Shown: positions 7,479-16,385 of the stretch, one piece after another
How positions within the stretch are numbered: the stretch's first letter is position 1
How the letters are laid out: the number at the start of each line of letters is the position of its first letter
DNA from: Actinophytocola sp.
Lineage (GTDB): Bacteria; Actinomycetota; Actinomycetes; Mycobacteriales; Pseudonocardiaceae
Direction: 5' to 3'
Assembly (NCBI GenBank): GCA_009377475.1
Contig: WHTY01000006.1
Span: 26,259-90,258, forward strand
DNA length: 64,000 nucleotides
Notes under the pieces: generated by a model
Database searches by the model: none
Told to the model about the DNA's origin: nothing
Seen by the model: only the letters and a program-made list of their open reading frames with translations
Position numbers and translations under genes: made by a program

Positions 7479-9665
7479 CTAGTGGTTGATCGGGAAGCTA
7501 CGGGGCCTGGTGCCGGTCGCCCTTGCGTACGCGTTGGCCACCGCGCCGGCCGCCGCGGGCAGCGCCAGTTCGCCCGCACCGCCCGGATTCCAGGTCGCGG
7601 GGATGATGTGCACCTCGCACGTGACGGGAGCGTCGGCGTGCTTCGTCCACAGGTAGTCGCCGTAGCTGTTCTCCCTGACCGCGCCGTTGTCGATGTGGAT
7701 GCCGGCCCGCAGCACCGTGGCGATCCCGTCCATCGTGCTGCCCATGATCTGCGCCTCGAGACCCTTCGGGTTGACGACCCTGCCGACGTCGACCGCGAGC
7801 ACCGCCTTGGTGACCCTCGGGTTCGCGGGGTCGGTGGCGTCGATGTCGACGACGCAGGCGGCGTGCGAGCGGTACTCCGCGTGGTATCCGACGCCCTGGG
7901 CGTGCCCGGCCGGCATGTCCTTGCCCCAGCCAGCCGCCTCAGCGGCCTTCGTCAGCACGGCCTTGCCCGAGCTGGTCTTGACGACCTTGCGCCGGAACTC
8001 GACCGGGTCCTTGCCCATCTTCTCGGCGAGCTCGTCCATGACGACCTCTTCCGCGGCGCGCACGGTGCCCGAGTACACCGACCGGAAGCTGCTCGTCGGG
8101 ATGCCGAGCTGGACCTCCTGCAGCGTCTGGCTGACGGCGCCGACGTGGTACGGCATCGACTGCGACGACGTGAAGTAGTACTGGCCTGCACCGCCCTCGG
8201 CGACCTGCGCCAACGTCGACGTCAACGCCTCACCGAGACCGTGGTCGAAGTCGAGCGTGACGCCGGTCACGCGGTGCTCGAACGACAGCACCTCGCCCGC
8301 GGCGTAGCTCGCCCTGATCTTCTGGTGGTAGGCGGGCCGCATCCTGCCGTGCTTCATGTCGTCCTGGCGGGTCCGCATCAGCTTGACTGGACGGCCGATC
8401 GCCTGCGACACCCGTGCCGCCTCGATGCCGACGTCGGCGAACAGCCTGCGCCCGAACGACCCACCGGCACGGGTCACGTGCACGGTGACGTCGTCCCGGT
8501 TCAGACCGAGTTCCCCCGCGATGACGCCCTGCGCCCAGATCGCTGTCTGCGACGGCATCCACACCTCGGCAGTGCCGTCGCCCGGCACCGACGCGGCAGC
8601 GCTCTCGACCTCCATCGGCGCGTGGTTGACGAACGCGAAGTCGAACGTGGCGTCCAGGTGGGAGCCGCGCAGCTTCGGCGCGGCGAGCGGCTGCGACGTG
8701 CTCTTGAGCTTCGCGCGGATGTCCGCATCGGACATACCGTCGATCGGGCCCGCTCCCCAGGTGATCTCCAGCGCGTCCCTGGCCTGCAACGCCTCGTAGA
8801 ACGTTTCCGCGCTCACCGCGACACCAGACGGGATCGTGGTGACCGCGACGACGCCAGGCATCGACTTCGCCTTCGTGTCGTCGACCGACTCCACCGTGCC
8901 GTTGATCGTCGGCGGGCGCGCGACCACGGTCGGCAGCGCGCCCTCGATCGGCAGGTCCATGGCGTAGAGCGCCTTGCCGGTCACGATGTCGCGTGCGTCG
9001 GTGCGGGACACCGGTGTGCCGATCGTCGTGTACTCGGCGGCGTCCTTGAGCTTCGACCCCGTCGAGGACTCCTCCCGCGCCGCCACGGCCAGCTCGCCGT
9101 AGCTGAGCGTGCGCCCGTCGGGCGCGCGCACCGTGGAGTCCTGAGTGGTCAGTTCTTCCGCGGAAAGCCCCCACTGGTTCGCGGCCGCGTTGATGAGCCG
9201 CGCCCGCGCGTCGGCGGCCATGCGGCGCACCGGGTCCCACAGAATCCGCACGCCGGTCGATGCGGCGGTAATCTGGTTGAAATGCAATTCCGGGCGAGAA
9301 TCGGACAATTCGACATTGACATCGTCAATTCGGGCGTCCAATTCCTCTGCCACCATCATCGCGATGGCGGTCGAGATGCCCTGACCGACCTCGAGACGCG
9401 GCAGCTCGAAACGGATCGTGGTGTCCTCGGTGACCTCGAGGACCATCAAATGCGTCGTCGGCATGCTGGCCAGGCGGATCGCGTCACCGAGGTCGGCGAT
9501 GTCCTCCAGCGCCGGTGGACTCGGCAGCGCCGACGCCTCGGTCAACGCATCGAACCCGAAGCGCCCCGCGACAGTGAGCGTCGGGGCAGCGACAAGGAAC
9601 GTCAGGAATTTTCGCCGCCTCAGCCCACGACCTTTGTCCTGGGCTGTTGGCTCCGGTTCAGCCAT
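7479..9665 (-). CDS. Molybdopterin-binding xanthine dehydrogenase-family subunit (IorB-like), Tat-exported
   Basis: A 728-residue large subunit of the aldehyde oxidase/isoquinoline 1-oxidoreductase beta type. The N terminus carries a twin-arginine signal (RRRKFL followed by LVAAPTLTVAG at residues 16-34), implying export with the iron-sulfur partner carried along. Family landmarks include GSFGRRLFADV, YHAEYRSHAACVVDI, and the catalytic Glu in GGAGELALP near the C terminus. The ATG at 9665 is chosen for the AGAGGAGA site 5 bases upstream; 30 more residues upstream in frame are unlikely. No maturation or CoxM-like FAD subunit is adjacent, which fits the two-subunit IorAB arrangement. Confidence 0.88.
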   Translation of the reverse strand: MAEPEPTAQDKGRGLRRRKFLTFLVAAPTLTVAGRFGFDALTEASALPSPPALEDIADLGDAIRLASMPTTHLMVLEVTEDTTIRFELPRLEVGQGISTAIAMMVAEELDARIDDVNVELSDSRPELHFNQITAASTGVRILWDPVRRMAADARARLINAAANQWGLSAEELTTQDSTVRAPDGRTLSYGELAVAAREESSTGSKLKDAAEYTTIGTPVSRTDARDIVTGKALYAMDLPIEGALPTVVARPPTINGTVESVDDTKAKSMPGVVAVTTIPSGVAVSAETFYEALQARDALEITWGAGPIDGMSDADIRAKLKSTSQPLAAPKLRGSHLDATFDFAFVNHAPMEVESAAASVPGDGTAEVWMPSQTAIWAQGVIAGELGLNRDDVTVHVTRAGGSFGRRLFADVGIEAARVSQAIGRPVKLMRTRQDDMKHGRMRPAYHQKIRASYAAGEVLSFEHRVTGVTLDFDHGLGEALTSTLAQVAEGGAGQYYFTSSQSMPYHVGAVSQTLQEVQLGIPTSSFRSVYSGTVRAAEEVVMDELAEKMGKDPVEFRRKVVKTSSGKAVLTKAAEAAGWGKDMPAGHAQGVGYHAEYRSHAACVVDIDATDPANPRVTKAVLAVDVGRVVNPKGLEAQIMGSTMDGIATVLRAGIHIDNGAVRENSYGDYLWTKHADAPVTCEVHIIPATWNPGGAGELALPAAAGAVANAYARATGTRPRSFPINH

Positions 9666-9951
9666 CCAATCTCCTCTCAAAACCGCCACACAACACGAGA
9701 TGTCAGCGTCAATGGCAGGCAAGCATTTCGTCACCCGACCGGGTGTGTCACGCATCTAATCGCATGTCGTGTTCCGTTATCGCGAAATGACGAACGTTCA
9801 CGGCGGCACACCGGAATTTCTTGTGGCTAGCGCAAAACATGGGGATGCGCTCTCGAACCGGATCCTGGGGCTCGCTACCCTGCGCCGAGGTATCCGCGGT
9901 GCACGGTGGTTGCTCACGCACAGTAATGAGGAAGGTTCTGGCATAGCCCCT

Positions 9952-12645
9952 ATGGGAGTATTCTCGCGTTCGCGCGGAGCTAGCACGATCAATGCTCGCG
10001 TGCTGCGCATCGCGCTGATCCCCAGCGTCGCGCTCATGGTCGTCGGCATTGGACTGTCCGGCTTCTTGGCGCTCGAAGGCCTGAGCACCCGCATGTTCGC
10101 GGAGAACGTGCGCAAGTCGCTCGAGCCTTCGACGCACTTCATCGCGACGGTGCAGGAAGAACGCCGGCTCAGCACGCTGCAGGTCGTCAACGGGCTCAAG
10201 CCCGCCGACGGGCTGCTCGCCGACCAACGCACCAAAGTGGACGACGCCGTCGTCGAGATGACCGACGTGACCGAGGAGCTCGCCGAGACCGCGCCGGACC
10301 AGCTGGCGGGCCCGTTGCAGGAGCTGAAGGCCCTCACCGCTGAGCTGCCGCGCTTCCGGCAGCGCGTCGACTCCGGCGGCGCCGACGCCGAACAGGTCTA
10401 CGAGTTCTACGGCGAGATGGTCGAGCTGGTCGGCACCGGCATCCAGGGTGTCGCCCGGTCCGCGAGTGACGCCGAGGTCGGCTTCGAGCAGATGATCAGC
10501 TACGACCTCTTCCGCTCGACCGAGGCGCAGTCGCGTTCGCACGCGATGCTGCTGCGTGGCATCGGGCAGGGCCTCGACCCTGACGAGTTCCACGAGCTGG
10601 CGCACCAGATGGGCACGTACCACGAGATCGCGGAGACCATCTATCCGCGCATGACGCCCACCGAGCAGCAGAGCTACGACCAGATGAAGGAATCGCAGTG
10701 GTGGGACACGGTCGTCTCCGGCGACGGCGCCATCATGGCGTTCGGGCCCGGCCAGCACCCGGTGACCTTCAACATGCGGGCGTGGCAGAACGCGGCGGCG
10801 AAACTCTCGGACGGACTGCGCGGGCTGTACGCAGCGCATTCGGCCCATGCGGCCAACCTCGGCGCCGCAAGCGGTAACCAGCTGCTGACCACATCGCTCG
10901 CCGCGGGCGGCACCCTGCTGCTGGTCACCGCGACGTCGATGGTGATCGCGCTGCGGTGGTCAAGGAGGCTGGCCCGCAGGTTGACCAGCCTGCGCGACGA
11001 CACCCTCGACCTCGCCGGACACAAGATGCCGGAGGTCATCGACCGGCTCAACCACGGCGAACCCATCAACATCGACACCGACGTGCCGTGGCTGCGGCAC
11101 GGCGAGGACGAGATCGGCCAGGTCGCCGACGCGTTCAACCAGGCGCAACGCCAGGCCATCGCCGCAACCGTGCAGGAGAACGAGATCCGGTCCGGTGTGC
11201 GCGCGGTGTTCCTCAACATCGCTCACCGCAACCAGGTCACCGCGCACCGGCAGCTGCAGGTGCTCGACAAGGCGGAGCGCTCGCAGGAAGACCCAGAGCA
11301 GCTGCAGCTGCTGTTCGAGCTCGACCACCTTGCGACCCAAGGCAGGCGCAACGCGGAAAGCCTGATCATCCTGGGCGGCAAACAGCCAGGCAGGCAGTGG
11401 CGCAAACCGGTCGAGCTGCGCGACGTGCTCAACGGCGCTGTCGCCGAAACCGCCCAGTACACCAGGGTCAGCATCAGCAAGGTCGCCGACGTCGCGGTGC
11501 GCGGCGACGCCGTGGCCGACATGATCCACCTGCTCGCGGAACTGCTCGACAACGCGGCGTCGTTCTCGCCGCCGCAGACCGACGTCCAGGTGCGCTCCGC
11601 CGTCGTCGGCAGGGGCATCGTGATCGAGATCGAGGACCAGGGCCTCGGCATCGACGCCGAGACGCTTGAGCAGATCAACGCCATGCTGCGCACCCCGCCC
11701 GACTTCAGCGTCATGTCGCTGTCGGAGGAAGCGCGGATCGGCCTGTTCGTTGTCGCCCGGCTTGCCGCGAAGCACGACACCAAGGTCACGCTGCGGGAGT
11801 CGCTCTACGGCGGCATCAACGCCGTCGTGCTGGTTCCCACCGGGGCGCTCGCCGCCGAGACGCACGGCGAGTACCCAGACGCCAGCGAGGAGTTCGGTCC
11901 TGACTACGGCGCCGACTTCGGCAGGGGGCGGCGGCTCGTCGATGAGCAAGACCAGGGGTACGACGCCGGTTACCACGACGACTTCGGCTACCACTCCGGT
12001 TACGCGTCGGACACGGCGCCCGACCCCAACTTCAACGACCGCATCGTCCCGATGCCCCCGCCGTCCCATCGGCGGCCAAGGCCGGTGCCGCCGCAGGAAC
12101 CGAGGTTCGAGGACACCCAGAAGGGCATCCCCGCGGTGCCGCCGGAGCATCCCACCGGCGGCGAACCCGCCCGCTCTGGGCCGTCGAGGGCGTCGTCGAG
12201 CAACGGCAGCGGTAACGGCACTGGCAGGCACGCCAGCCGAGGCGGTGGCGGCAACGACACCGTCAAGATCTCCCTCGACCCGTCGGAAATCGGCGCTGGG
12301 TCGTCCGAGACGTTCGTCCCGCCAAGACCGGCACAGGCGGTAGGCGGCAACAGCGCAGGCAACGGCAACGGCGCGGGGAACGGCGCTGGCGGGAACGGCA
12401 AGCCGCCGCTGCCGAAGCGCCGGCGTCGGGAAAACCTCGCCCCGCAGCTCAACGCGGACACCGACGAGCCAGCCGCATCGGACCGGCCCGCGGACCCACT
12501 ACCACCCGACGAACCGCTGAGTGATCCGAACCCAGAGAGATTCCAGGCCACGATGTCGGCGTTCCAGCGCGGAACGCGGCGGGCACGCACCGACGACACC
12601 GACACCCCTCACCCACCACGCTGGCCCGGAGGAGAGACGTCATGA
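9952..12645 (+). CDS. cvnA: Conservon sensor histidine kinase-like protein CvnA
   Basis: An 897-residue membrane protein. Helix 1 spans residues 17-41, followed by an extracytoplasmic nitrate-sensing-type domain, helix 2 at about 312-335, a HAMP-like segment, and an HATPase domain with N box ELLDNAASFSPP (about residue 528) and G box EDQGLGI. The segment before the ATPase (VFLNIAHRNQ) lacks a normal H-box, as in other CvnA proteins. The last 220 residues are Gly/Pro/Asn-rich and low in complexity. The start is uncertain: this ATG precedes the first helix, but the nearest Shine-Dalgarno-like GAGGAAGG is 15 bases away. The stop overlaps cvnB in an ATGA. Confidence 0.9.
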   Translation: MGVFSRSRGASTINARVLRIALIPSVALMVVGIGLSGFLALEGLSTRMFAENVRKSLEPSTHFIATVQEERRLSTLQVVNGLKPADGLLADQRTKVDDAVVEMTDVTEELAETAPDQLAGPLQELKALTAELPRFRQRVDSGGADAEQVYEFYGEMVELVGTGIQGVARSASDAEVGFEQMISYDLFRSTEAQSRSHAMLLRGIGQGLDPDEFHELAHQMGTYHEIAETIYPRMTPTEQQSYDQMKESQWWDTVVSGDGAIMAFGPGQHPVTFNMRAWQNAAAKLSDGLRGLYAAHSAHAANLGAASGNQLLTTSLAAGGTLLLVTATSMVIALRWSRRLARRLTSLRDDTLDLAGHKMPEVIDRLNHGEPINIDTDVPWLRHGEDEIGQVADAFNQAQRQAIAATVQENEIRSGVRAVFLNIAHRNQVTAHRQLQVLDKAERSQEDPEQLQLLFELDHLATQGRRNAESLIILGGKQPGRQWRKPVELRDVLNGAVAETAQYTRVSISKVADVAVRGDAVADMIHLLAELLDNAASFSPPQTDVQVRSAVVGRGIVIEIEDQGLGIDAETLEQINAMLRTPPDFSVMSLSEEARIGLFVVARLAAKHDTKVTLRESLYGGINAVVLVPTGALAAETHGEYPDASEEFGPDYGADFGRGRRLVDEQDQGYDAGYHDDFGYHSGYASDTAPDPNFNDRIVPMPPPSHRRPRPVPPQEPRFEDTQKGIPAVPPEHPTGGEPARSGPSRASSSNGSGNGTGRHASRGGGGNDTVKISLDPSEIGAGSSETFVPPRPAQAVGGNSAGNGNGAGNGAGGNGKPPLPKRRRRENLAPQLNADTDEPAASDRPADPLPPDEPLSDPNPERFQATMSAFQRGTRRARTDDTDTPHPPRWPGGETS

Positions 12646-13073
12646 CGGTCAACCTGTCACCGAAGGAGTCCAACTGGCTGCTCGATGATCTGCTGCGCCG
12701 AGCCACCGGAGCCGACCGCGCGGTACTGCTTTCCTCGGACGGCCTGCTCATGGGCAAGTCGAACGACATGTCCGTCGCGGACGCGGAACACCTGGCAGCG
12801 GTCGCGTCCGCGTTGCAGAGCCTGGCCCGAGGCACCGGCAAGTACTTCGACGGCGGCGCGGTGCACCAGACGGTCGTCGAGCTGGAACGCGCCTTCCTCG
12901 TCGTCACGGAGGCGGGCACCGGCGCTTGCCTCGCCGTGCTGGCGCAGGCGGACGCGGATCTCGGCCTGATCGCCTATGAGGTCAACCGCATGGTTGCGAG
13001 CGTCGGGAGGCACATGGCGACGGCGCCGCGCAACCCGACCGCCGAGTATGCGAGAAACTCAGAAGCGTCATGA
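12642..13073 (+). CDS. cvnB: Roadblock/LC7 domain protein CvnB
   Basis: A 143-residue roadblock/LC7 protein (LSPKESNWLLDDLLRRATGADRA is too long to cite whole; the family core continues with LLSSDGLLMG and a final LIAYEVNRMVASVG). In conservons such proteins regulate or scaffold the CvnD GTPase, as MglB does for MglA. It overlaps cvnA and cvnC by 4 bases on each side, so the four products are probably made in fixed proportion. Confidence 0.93.
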   Translation: MTVNLSPKESNWLLDDLLRRATGADRAVLLSSDGLLMGKSNDMSVADAEHLAAVASALQSLARGTGKYFDGGAVHQTVVELERAFLVVTEAGTGACLAVLAQADADLGLIAYEVNRMVASVGRHMATAPRNPTAEYARNSEAS

Positions 13074-13441
13074 GCGGCGAAGACAGCGCCTGGTTCGACG
13101 AAGACGCTGGTCCGCTCGCCCGCCCGTACACGTTCACCCGCGGCCGGACACACGTCGCGCGCGATGACCTGAACATGATCACGCTCGTCGTCGCGCTGCG
13201 GAAACATCACCGCGGCGAGCTGGACCACGCCCACGGACGCATCCTTGAGTGCTGTCAAGACCCCATCTCGATCGCCGAGGTCGCCGCAGGCGCCGACCTG
13301 CCGCTCGGCGTCGTGAAAGTGCTGCTCAGCGACCTGATCGAGCAAAACTACGTAATCTTCCGAACCGGCTTGGCCAAGCACTCATCGGCTGCGAGCCCGG
13401 ACACGCTGCAGAAGGTGCTGGATGGAATTCGCGAGCTCTGA
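13070..13441 (+). CDS. cvnC: DUF742 protein CvnC
   Basis: A 123-residue DUF742 protein with the usual features: an N-terminal RPYTFTRGRT motif, a central winged-helix-like part (ISIAEVAAGADLPLGVVKVLLSDL), and a short tail. It is a member of the conservon signalling complex, possibly a DNA-binding or adaptor protein; its biochemical role is not settled. It overlaps cvnB by 4 bases and cvnD by 20 bases. Confidence 0.92.
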   Translation: MSGEDSAWFDEDAGPLARPYTFTRGRTHVARDDLNMITLVVALRKHHRGELDHAHGRILECCQDPISIAEVAAGADLPLGVVKVLLSDLIEQNYVIFRTGLAKHSSAASPDTLQKVLDGIREL

Positions 13442-14033
13442 CCGAATGATTCGACCCGCGATCAACGCGACGGCGCTCAAGATACTGATCGCTGGCGGGT
13501 TCGGCGTCGGTAAGACCACCCTCGTTGGCTCAGTCAGCGAGATCGAGCCGCTGCGTACCGAGGAACAGCTCACCGAGCGCAGTGCGGGCGTCGACGACGT
13601 CACCGGTGTGGAGCAGAAGCGCACCACGACGGTGGCACTGGACTTCGGCAGGATCACCATCAACCAGGAGTTGATCGTGTACCTGTTCGGCACCCCCGGC
13701 CAGGACCGGTTCTGGTTCATGTGGGACGAGCTGGCGCAAGGCTCGCTCGGCGCGGTCGTGCTCGCCGACACCCGGCGGCTGGCGAGCTGCTTCGCCGCGA
13801 TCGACTTCTTCGAGGAGCGGAACGTGCCGTTCGTCGTCGGCGTGAACTGCTTCGACAGCACCCAGATGTACACGGTGGACGAGGTGCGCGGCGCGCTCGA
13901 CGTCGACCCGTTCGTGCCGGTGCTGCTCTGCGACGTCCGGCAGCGGGAGTCGACCAAGAAGGTGCTGACCACGCTGCTGGAGCACATCATGTCGCTGCAG
14001 GGCCACGCGCAGCGCGCTGTCGTGGAAGGCTGA
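13422..14033 (+). CDS. cvnD: Conservon small GTPase CvnD
   Basis: A 203-residue Ras-like/ATP-GTP-binding protein. The P loop is GGFGVGKTT, the switch II motif is FGTPGQDRFW (compare DxxGQ), and the base-recognition segment is probably GVNCFD, less canonical than NKxD. It closes the four-gene conservon, which is thought to work as a membrane-associated heterocomplex resembling eukaryotic G-protein-coupled systems. The start lies inside cvnC; a second in-frame ATG (MIRPAINATAL) 24 bases on is possible. Confidence 0.92.
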   Translation: MEFASSDRMIRPAINATALKILIAGGFGVGKTTLVGSVSEIEPLRTEEQLTERSAGVDDVTGVEQKRTTTVALDFGRITINQELIVYLFGTPGQDRFWFMWDELAQGSLGAVVLADTRRLASCFAAIDFFEERNVPFVVGVNCFDSTQMYTVDEVRGALDVDPFVPVLLCDVRQRESTKKVLTTLLEHIMSLQGHAQRAVVEG

Positions 14034-14254
14034 GCGGGTTGAGTCGGCTGAGCCGCCCGCTCCTCCTGACACTCGGCCCCGGGCATTCGGCGCAAATCGG
14101 GCTCATCCACTCGGGCTACGCGACACGTGCACCCCGCCTACGCAGGGCTGCTTGACTCGGCTATTGATCATCCCTAATATCACCCCGCCGAACGAAAGTT
14201 TTCGCCCATTCGGCGTAAAGGCTTGGTAACTCTCAACACCTGGGGTGGCTCTCG

Positions 14255-15508
14255 TTGACCTCCGTTCATCGCCAGCCGATGCATCTTCCCAGCGAGCGCG
14301 GGGGCGGGACGGCACAGGAGATCCTGGCCACGATTCCGCCCTCGCAGATCGCGGTGATCGTCCGGCCGGTCGCGGGCCGGATGATCACCGAGATCGTCAA
14401 GGAAGTCCGCGCCGGCGTGCCCGCGTACAGCCAGTCGCGCGACGACGAGCTGACCCAGACGCTGGTGTCCTCGGTCGAACGCGCCGTGCGCCGACTGATC
14501 GACGGCAAGGACAAGCCACGCACCGACGGCCGCACCAACGAGGACTGGTTCCGCCGAATCGGGCGAATGGAGTATTACGCGGGCCGCAGCATGGATTCAC
14601 TGCAAACCGCGGTGCGCATCGGCACCCGAGTGGCGTGGCGTCATCTGTGGCGAGCAGGCGCCGCGGCCGGGGTGCCGAGCAGCACGTTCAACACGCTCGC
14701 GGACGCGCTGTTCCACTACACCGACGAGCTGTCGTCGGCGGCCATCGCCGGGCACAGCGAGGCGCAGGCGCGCGCGAACGGCACCGCGGAGCGCATCAGG
14801 CAACGGCTGGTGCGCATGCTCCTCGCCGACCCGCCGATCTCACCGCAGGCGATCGCGGATCTCGCGGAGGACGCGGGCTGGACGGTGCCTGACGCCGTCG
14901 CGCTCGTCGCCATCGACAAGCAGCAGGGACAAGGCCCGTTGCACACGATCTCGTTCGGCCCCGACGTGCTCGTCGACGCGGACCGCAGCGAGCCGTGTCT
15001 CGTCCTCGCCGAGCCGGACCGGCACCTCGGCGAGCTGCGGCGGAAGCTGCGCGGCAGGTTGGCCGCCATCGGCCCGCGCGCCCCGCTGGCGCAGGCCGTC
15101 AAGTCGCTGGAGTGCGCGCACAAGGCGCTCGATCTCGCGCGCCGGGGCGTCCTGCCCAGCAGCGGCATCATCGACTGCGCCGAGCATCTGCCCACCCTCG
15201 CGCTGCACGCCGACGAGTTCATCCTCGCGCAGTTGACCGAACGCGCGTTCCGCCCGTTCGTCGGGCTCACCTCGCGGCAGCGCGCCCGGCTGTCGGAGAC
15301 GCTGCGTGCGTGGCTGGACGCGGGCGGCGGCGTCAGCGATGTCGCGGCCCGCCTCGACATCCACCCGCAGACCGTCCGGTACCGCATGAACCAGATCACC
15401 AATCTGCTCGGCGGTGCGCTCGACAACCCGGACGAACGATTCCTTCTCGGCATGGCATTGCGCGCCGTCTACGTGCGTGGCGCCGACGGTCCCGACATTC
15501 GCCGGTAA
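14255..15508 (+). CDS. PucR/CdaR-like helix-turn-helix transcriptional regulator
   Basis: A 417-residue regulator. The C terminus (about residues 355-400) has the PucR-type HTH: LSETLRAWLDAGGGVSDVAA, then LDIHPQTVRYRMNQI. The preceding part contains a GGDEF-like fold segment typical of CdaR/PucR proteins; the N-terminal half is an RsbRD-like helical domain. TTG at 14255 has GGGGTGG 6-7 bases upstream; an in-frame ATG at 14279 is the alternative. It follows the conservon by 221 bases on the same strand and may belong to the same circuit, but nothing in the sequence proves it. Confidence 0.8.
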   Translation: MTSVHRQPMHLPSERGGGTAQEILATIPPSQIAVIVRPVAGRMITEIVKEVRAGVPAYSQSRDDELTQTLVSSVERAVRRLIDGKDKPRTDGRTNEDWFRRIGRMEYYAGRSMDSLQTAVRIGTRVAWRHLWRAGAAAGVPSSTFNTLADALFHYTDELSSAAIAGHSEAQARANGTAERIRQRLVRMLLADPPISPQAIADLAEDAGWTVPDAVALVAIDKQQGQGPLHTISFGPDVLVDADRSEPCLVLAEPDRHLGELRRKLRGRLAAIGPRAPLAQAVKSLECAHKALDLARRGVLPSSGIIDCAEHLPTLALHADEFILAQLTERAFRPFVGLTSRQRARLSETLRAWLDAGGGVSDVAARLDIHPQTVRYRMNQITNLLGGALDNPDERFLLGMALRAVYVRGADGPDIRR

Positions 15509-15737
15509 CGATTCCGCGTCGCCTGCCCGGTCACGACGGCCGCACTCTCGCGGCGTTCGTCGCCACATCGTCACGGCTCCGGGAGAACGATTTTTTGCAC
15601 GCCGACACACAGATTCAGAACTGGTCAGTCGCGTTCGTTGTCATCTGCCTACAAGGTGGATTTCCGCCGGCCAGCGACAGTGCGGGCAGGCGGGGGCCGG
15701 TTCCGTGCGGCGCGATTTCTTGAGGAATACTCGCGGT

Positions 15738-16364
15738 ATGCGAACGACATTGCACCGCAAGACTCCGGTGGTGCTGGCCGTGGCCGCGTTCGGCCTGCTG
15801 GCCACCGCGTGCGACTCCGGCGCAGGCGCCGTCGAGGACAGCACCCAGCCGGACGACACCACGTCGGAAGGGCACGCCCTGAGCCACGAGGCCGCACTGG
15901 CGACTCCCGCCAAGGGCACCGACGCCTTCACCTACAACCAGCAGCTCGCACCGGTGGGCGCCGAGATGGCCATCGAGATGACGCCCAGCGGCGACAGCGC
16001 CACCTTCTCGCTCGAGGTCACCGGTCTGCAACCGAACCGGGGATACGCCGCGCACGCGCACGCGGACAAGTGCGGGCCGAACCCTGACGCGTCCGGCGGG
16101 CACTTCCAGCACCAGCCCGCGCCGGACAGCGGGTCGGAGACGGACCCCAAGTACGTCAACCCCAAGAACGAGATCTGGCTGGACCTCACGACCGACGCCA
16201 AGGGCAACGGCAGTGCCAAGGCCACGCTCGACTACGAACTCACCGACTGGGACCGTCCGAGGTCGGTCGTCGTGCACGCCGCGCAGAAGACGTCGACCGC
16301 GCAAGGCAAGGCCGGTGTCTCAGGTGACCGGGTCGCGTGCCTGTCGCTGCCGCACTCGCACTGA
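15738..16364 (+). CDS. sodC: SodC-like (Cu/Zn superoxide dismutase family) lipoprotein
   Basis: A 208-residue secreted lipoprotein: signal helix VLAVAAFGL and lipobox LATAC with Cys25 as the acylation site. The mature part carries the copper-site pattern AAHAHADKCG, then GGHFQH and VVVHA, and the late GDRVACLSL with the disulfide Cys and the active-site Arg. The zinc loop is poorly conserved: where RHxGD is expected there is NEIWLD. This resembles copper-only bacterial enzymes such as M. tuberculosis SodC. GAGGA lies 11 bases before the ATG. Confidence 0.83.
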   Translation: MRTTLHRKTPVVLAVAAFGLLATACDSGAGAVEDSTQPDDTTSEGHALSHEAALATPAKGTDAFTYNQQLAPVGAEMAIEMTPSGDSATFSLEVTGLQPNRGYAAHAHADKCGPNPDASGGHFQHQPAPDSGSETDPKYVNPKNEIWLDLTTDAKGNGSAKATLDYELTDWDRPRSVVVHAAQKTSTAQGKAGVSGDRVACLSLPHSH

Positions 16365-16385
16365 CCTTCCTCGCGAAACGGCCCG

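Noticed and set aside
7482..9830. A 782-codon open frame on the plus strand opposite the molybdenum subunit gene
   Set aside because: It is an Arg/His-rich antisense shadow produced by high GC; the minus strand carries recognisable motifs and a Tat signal.
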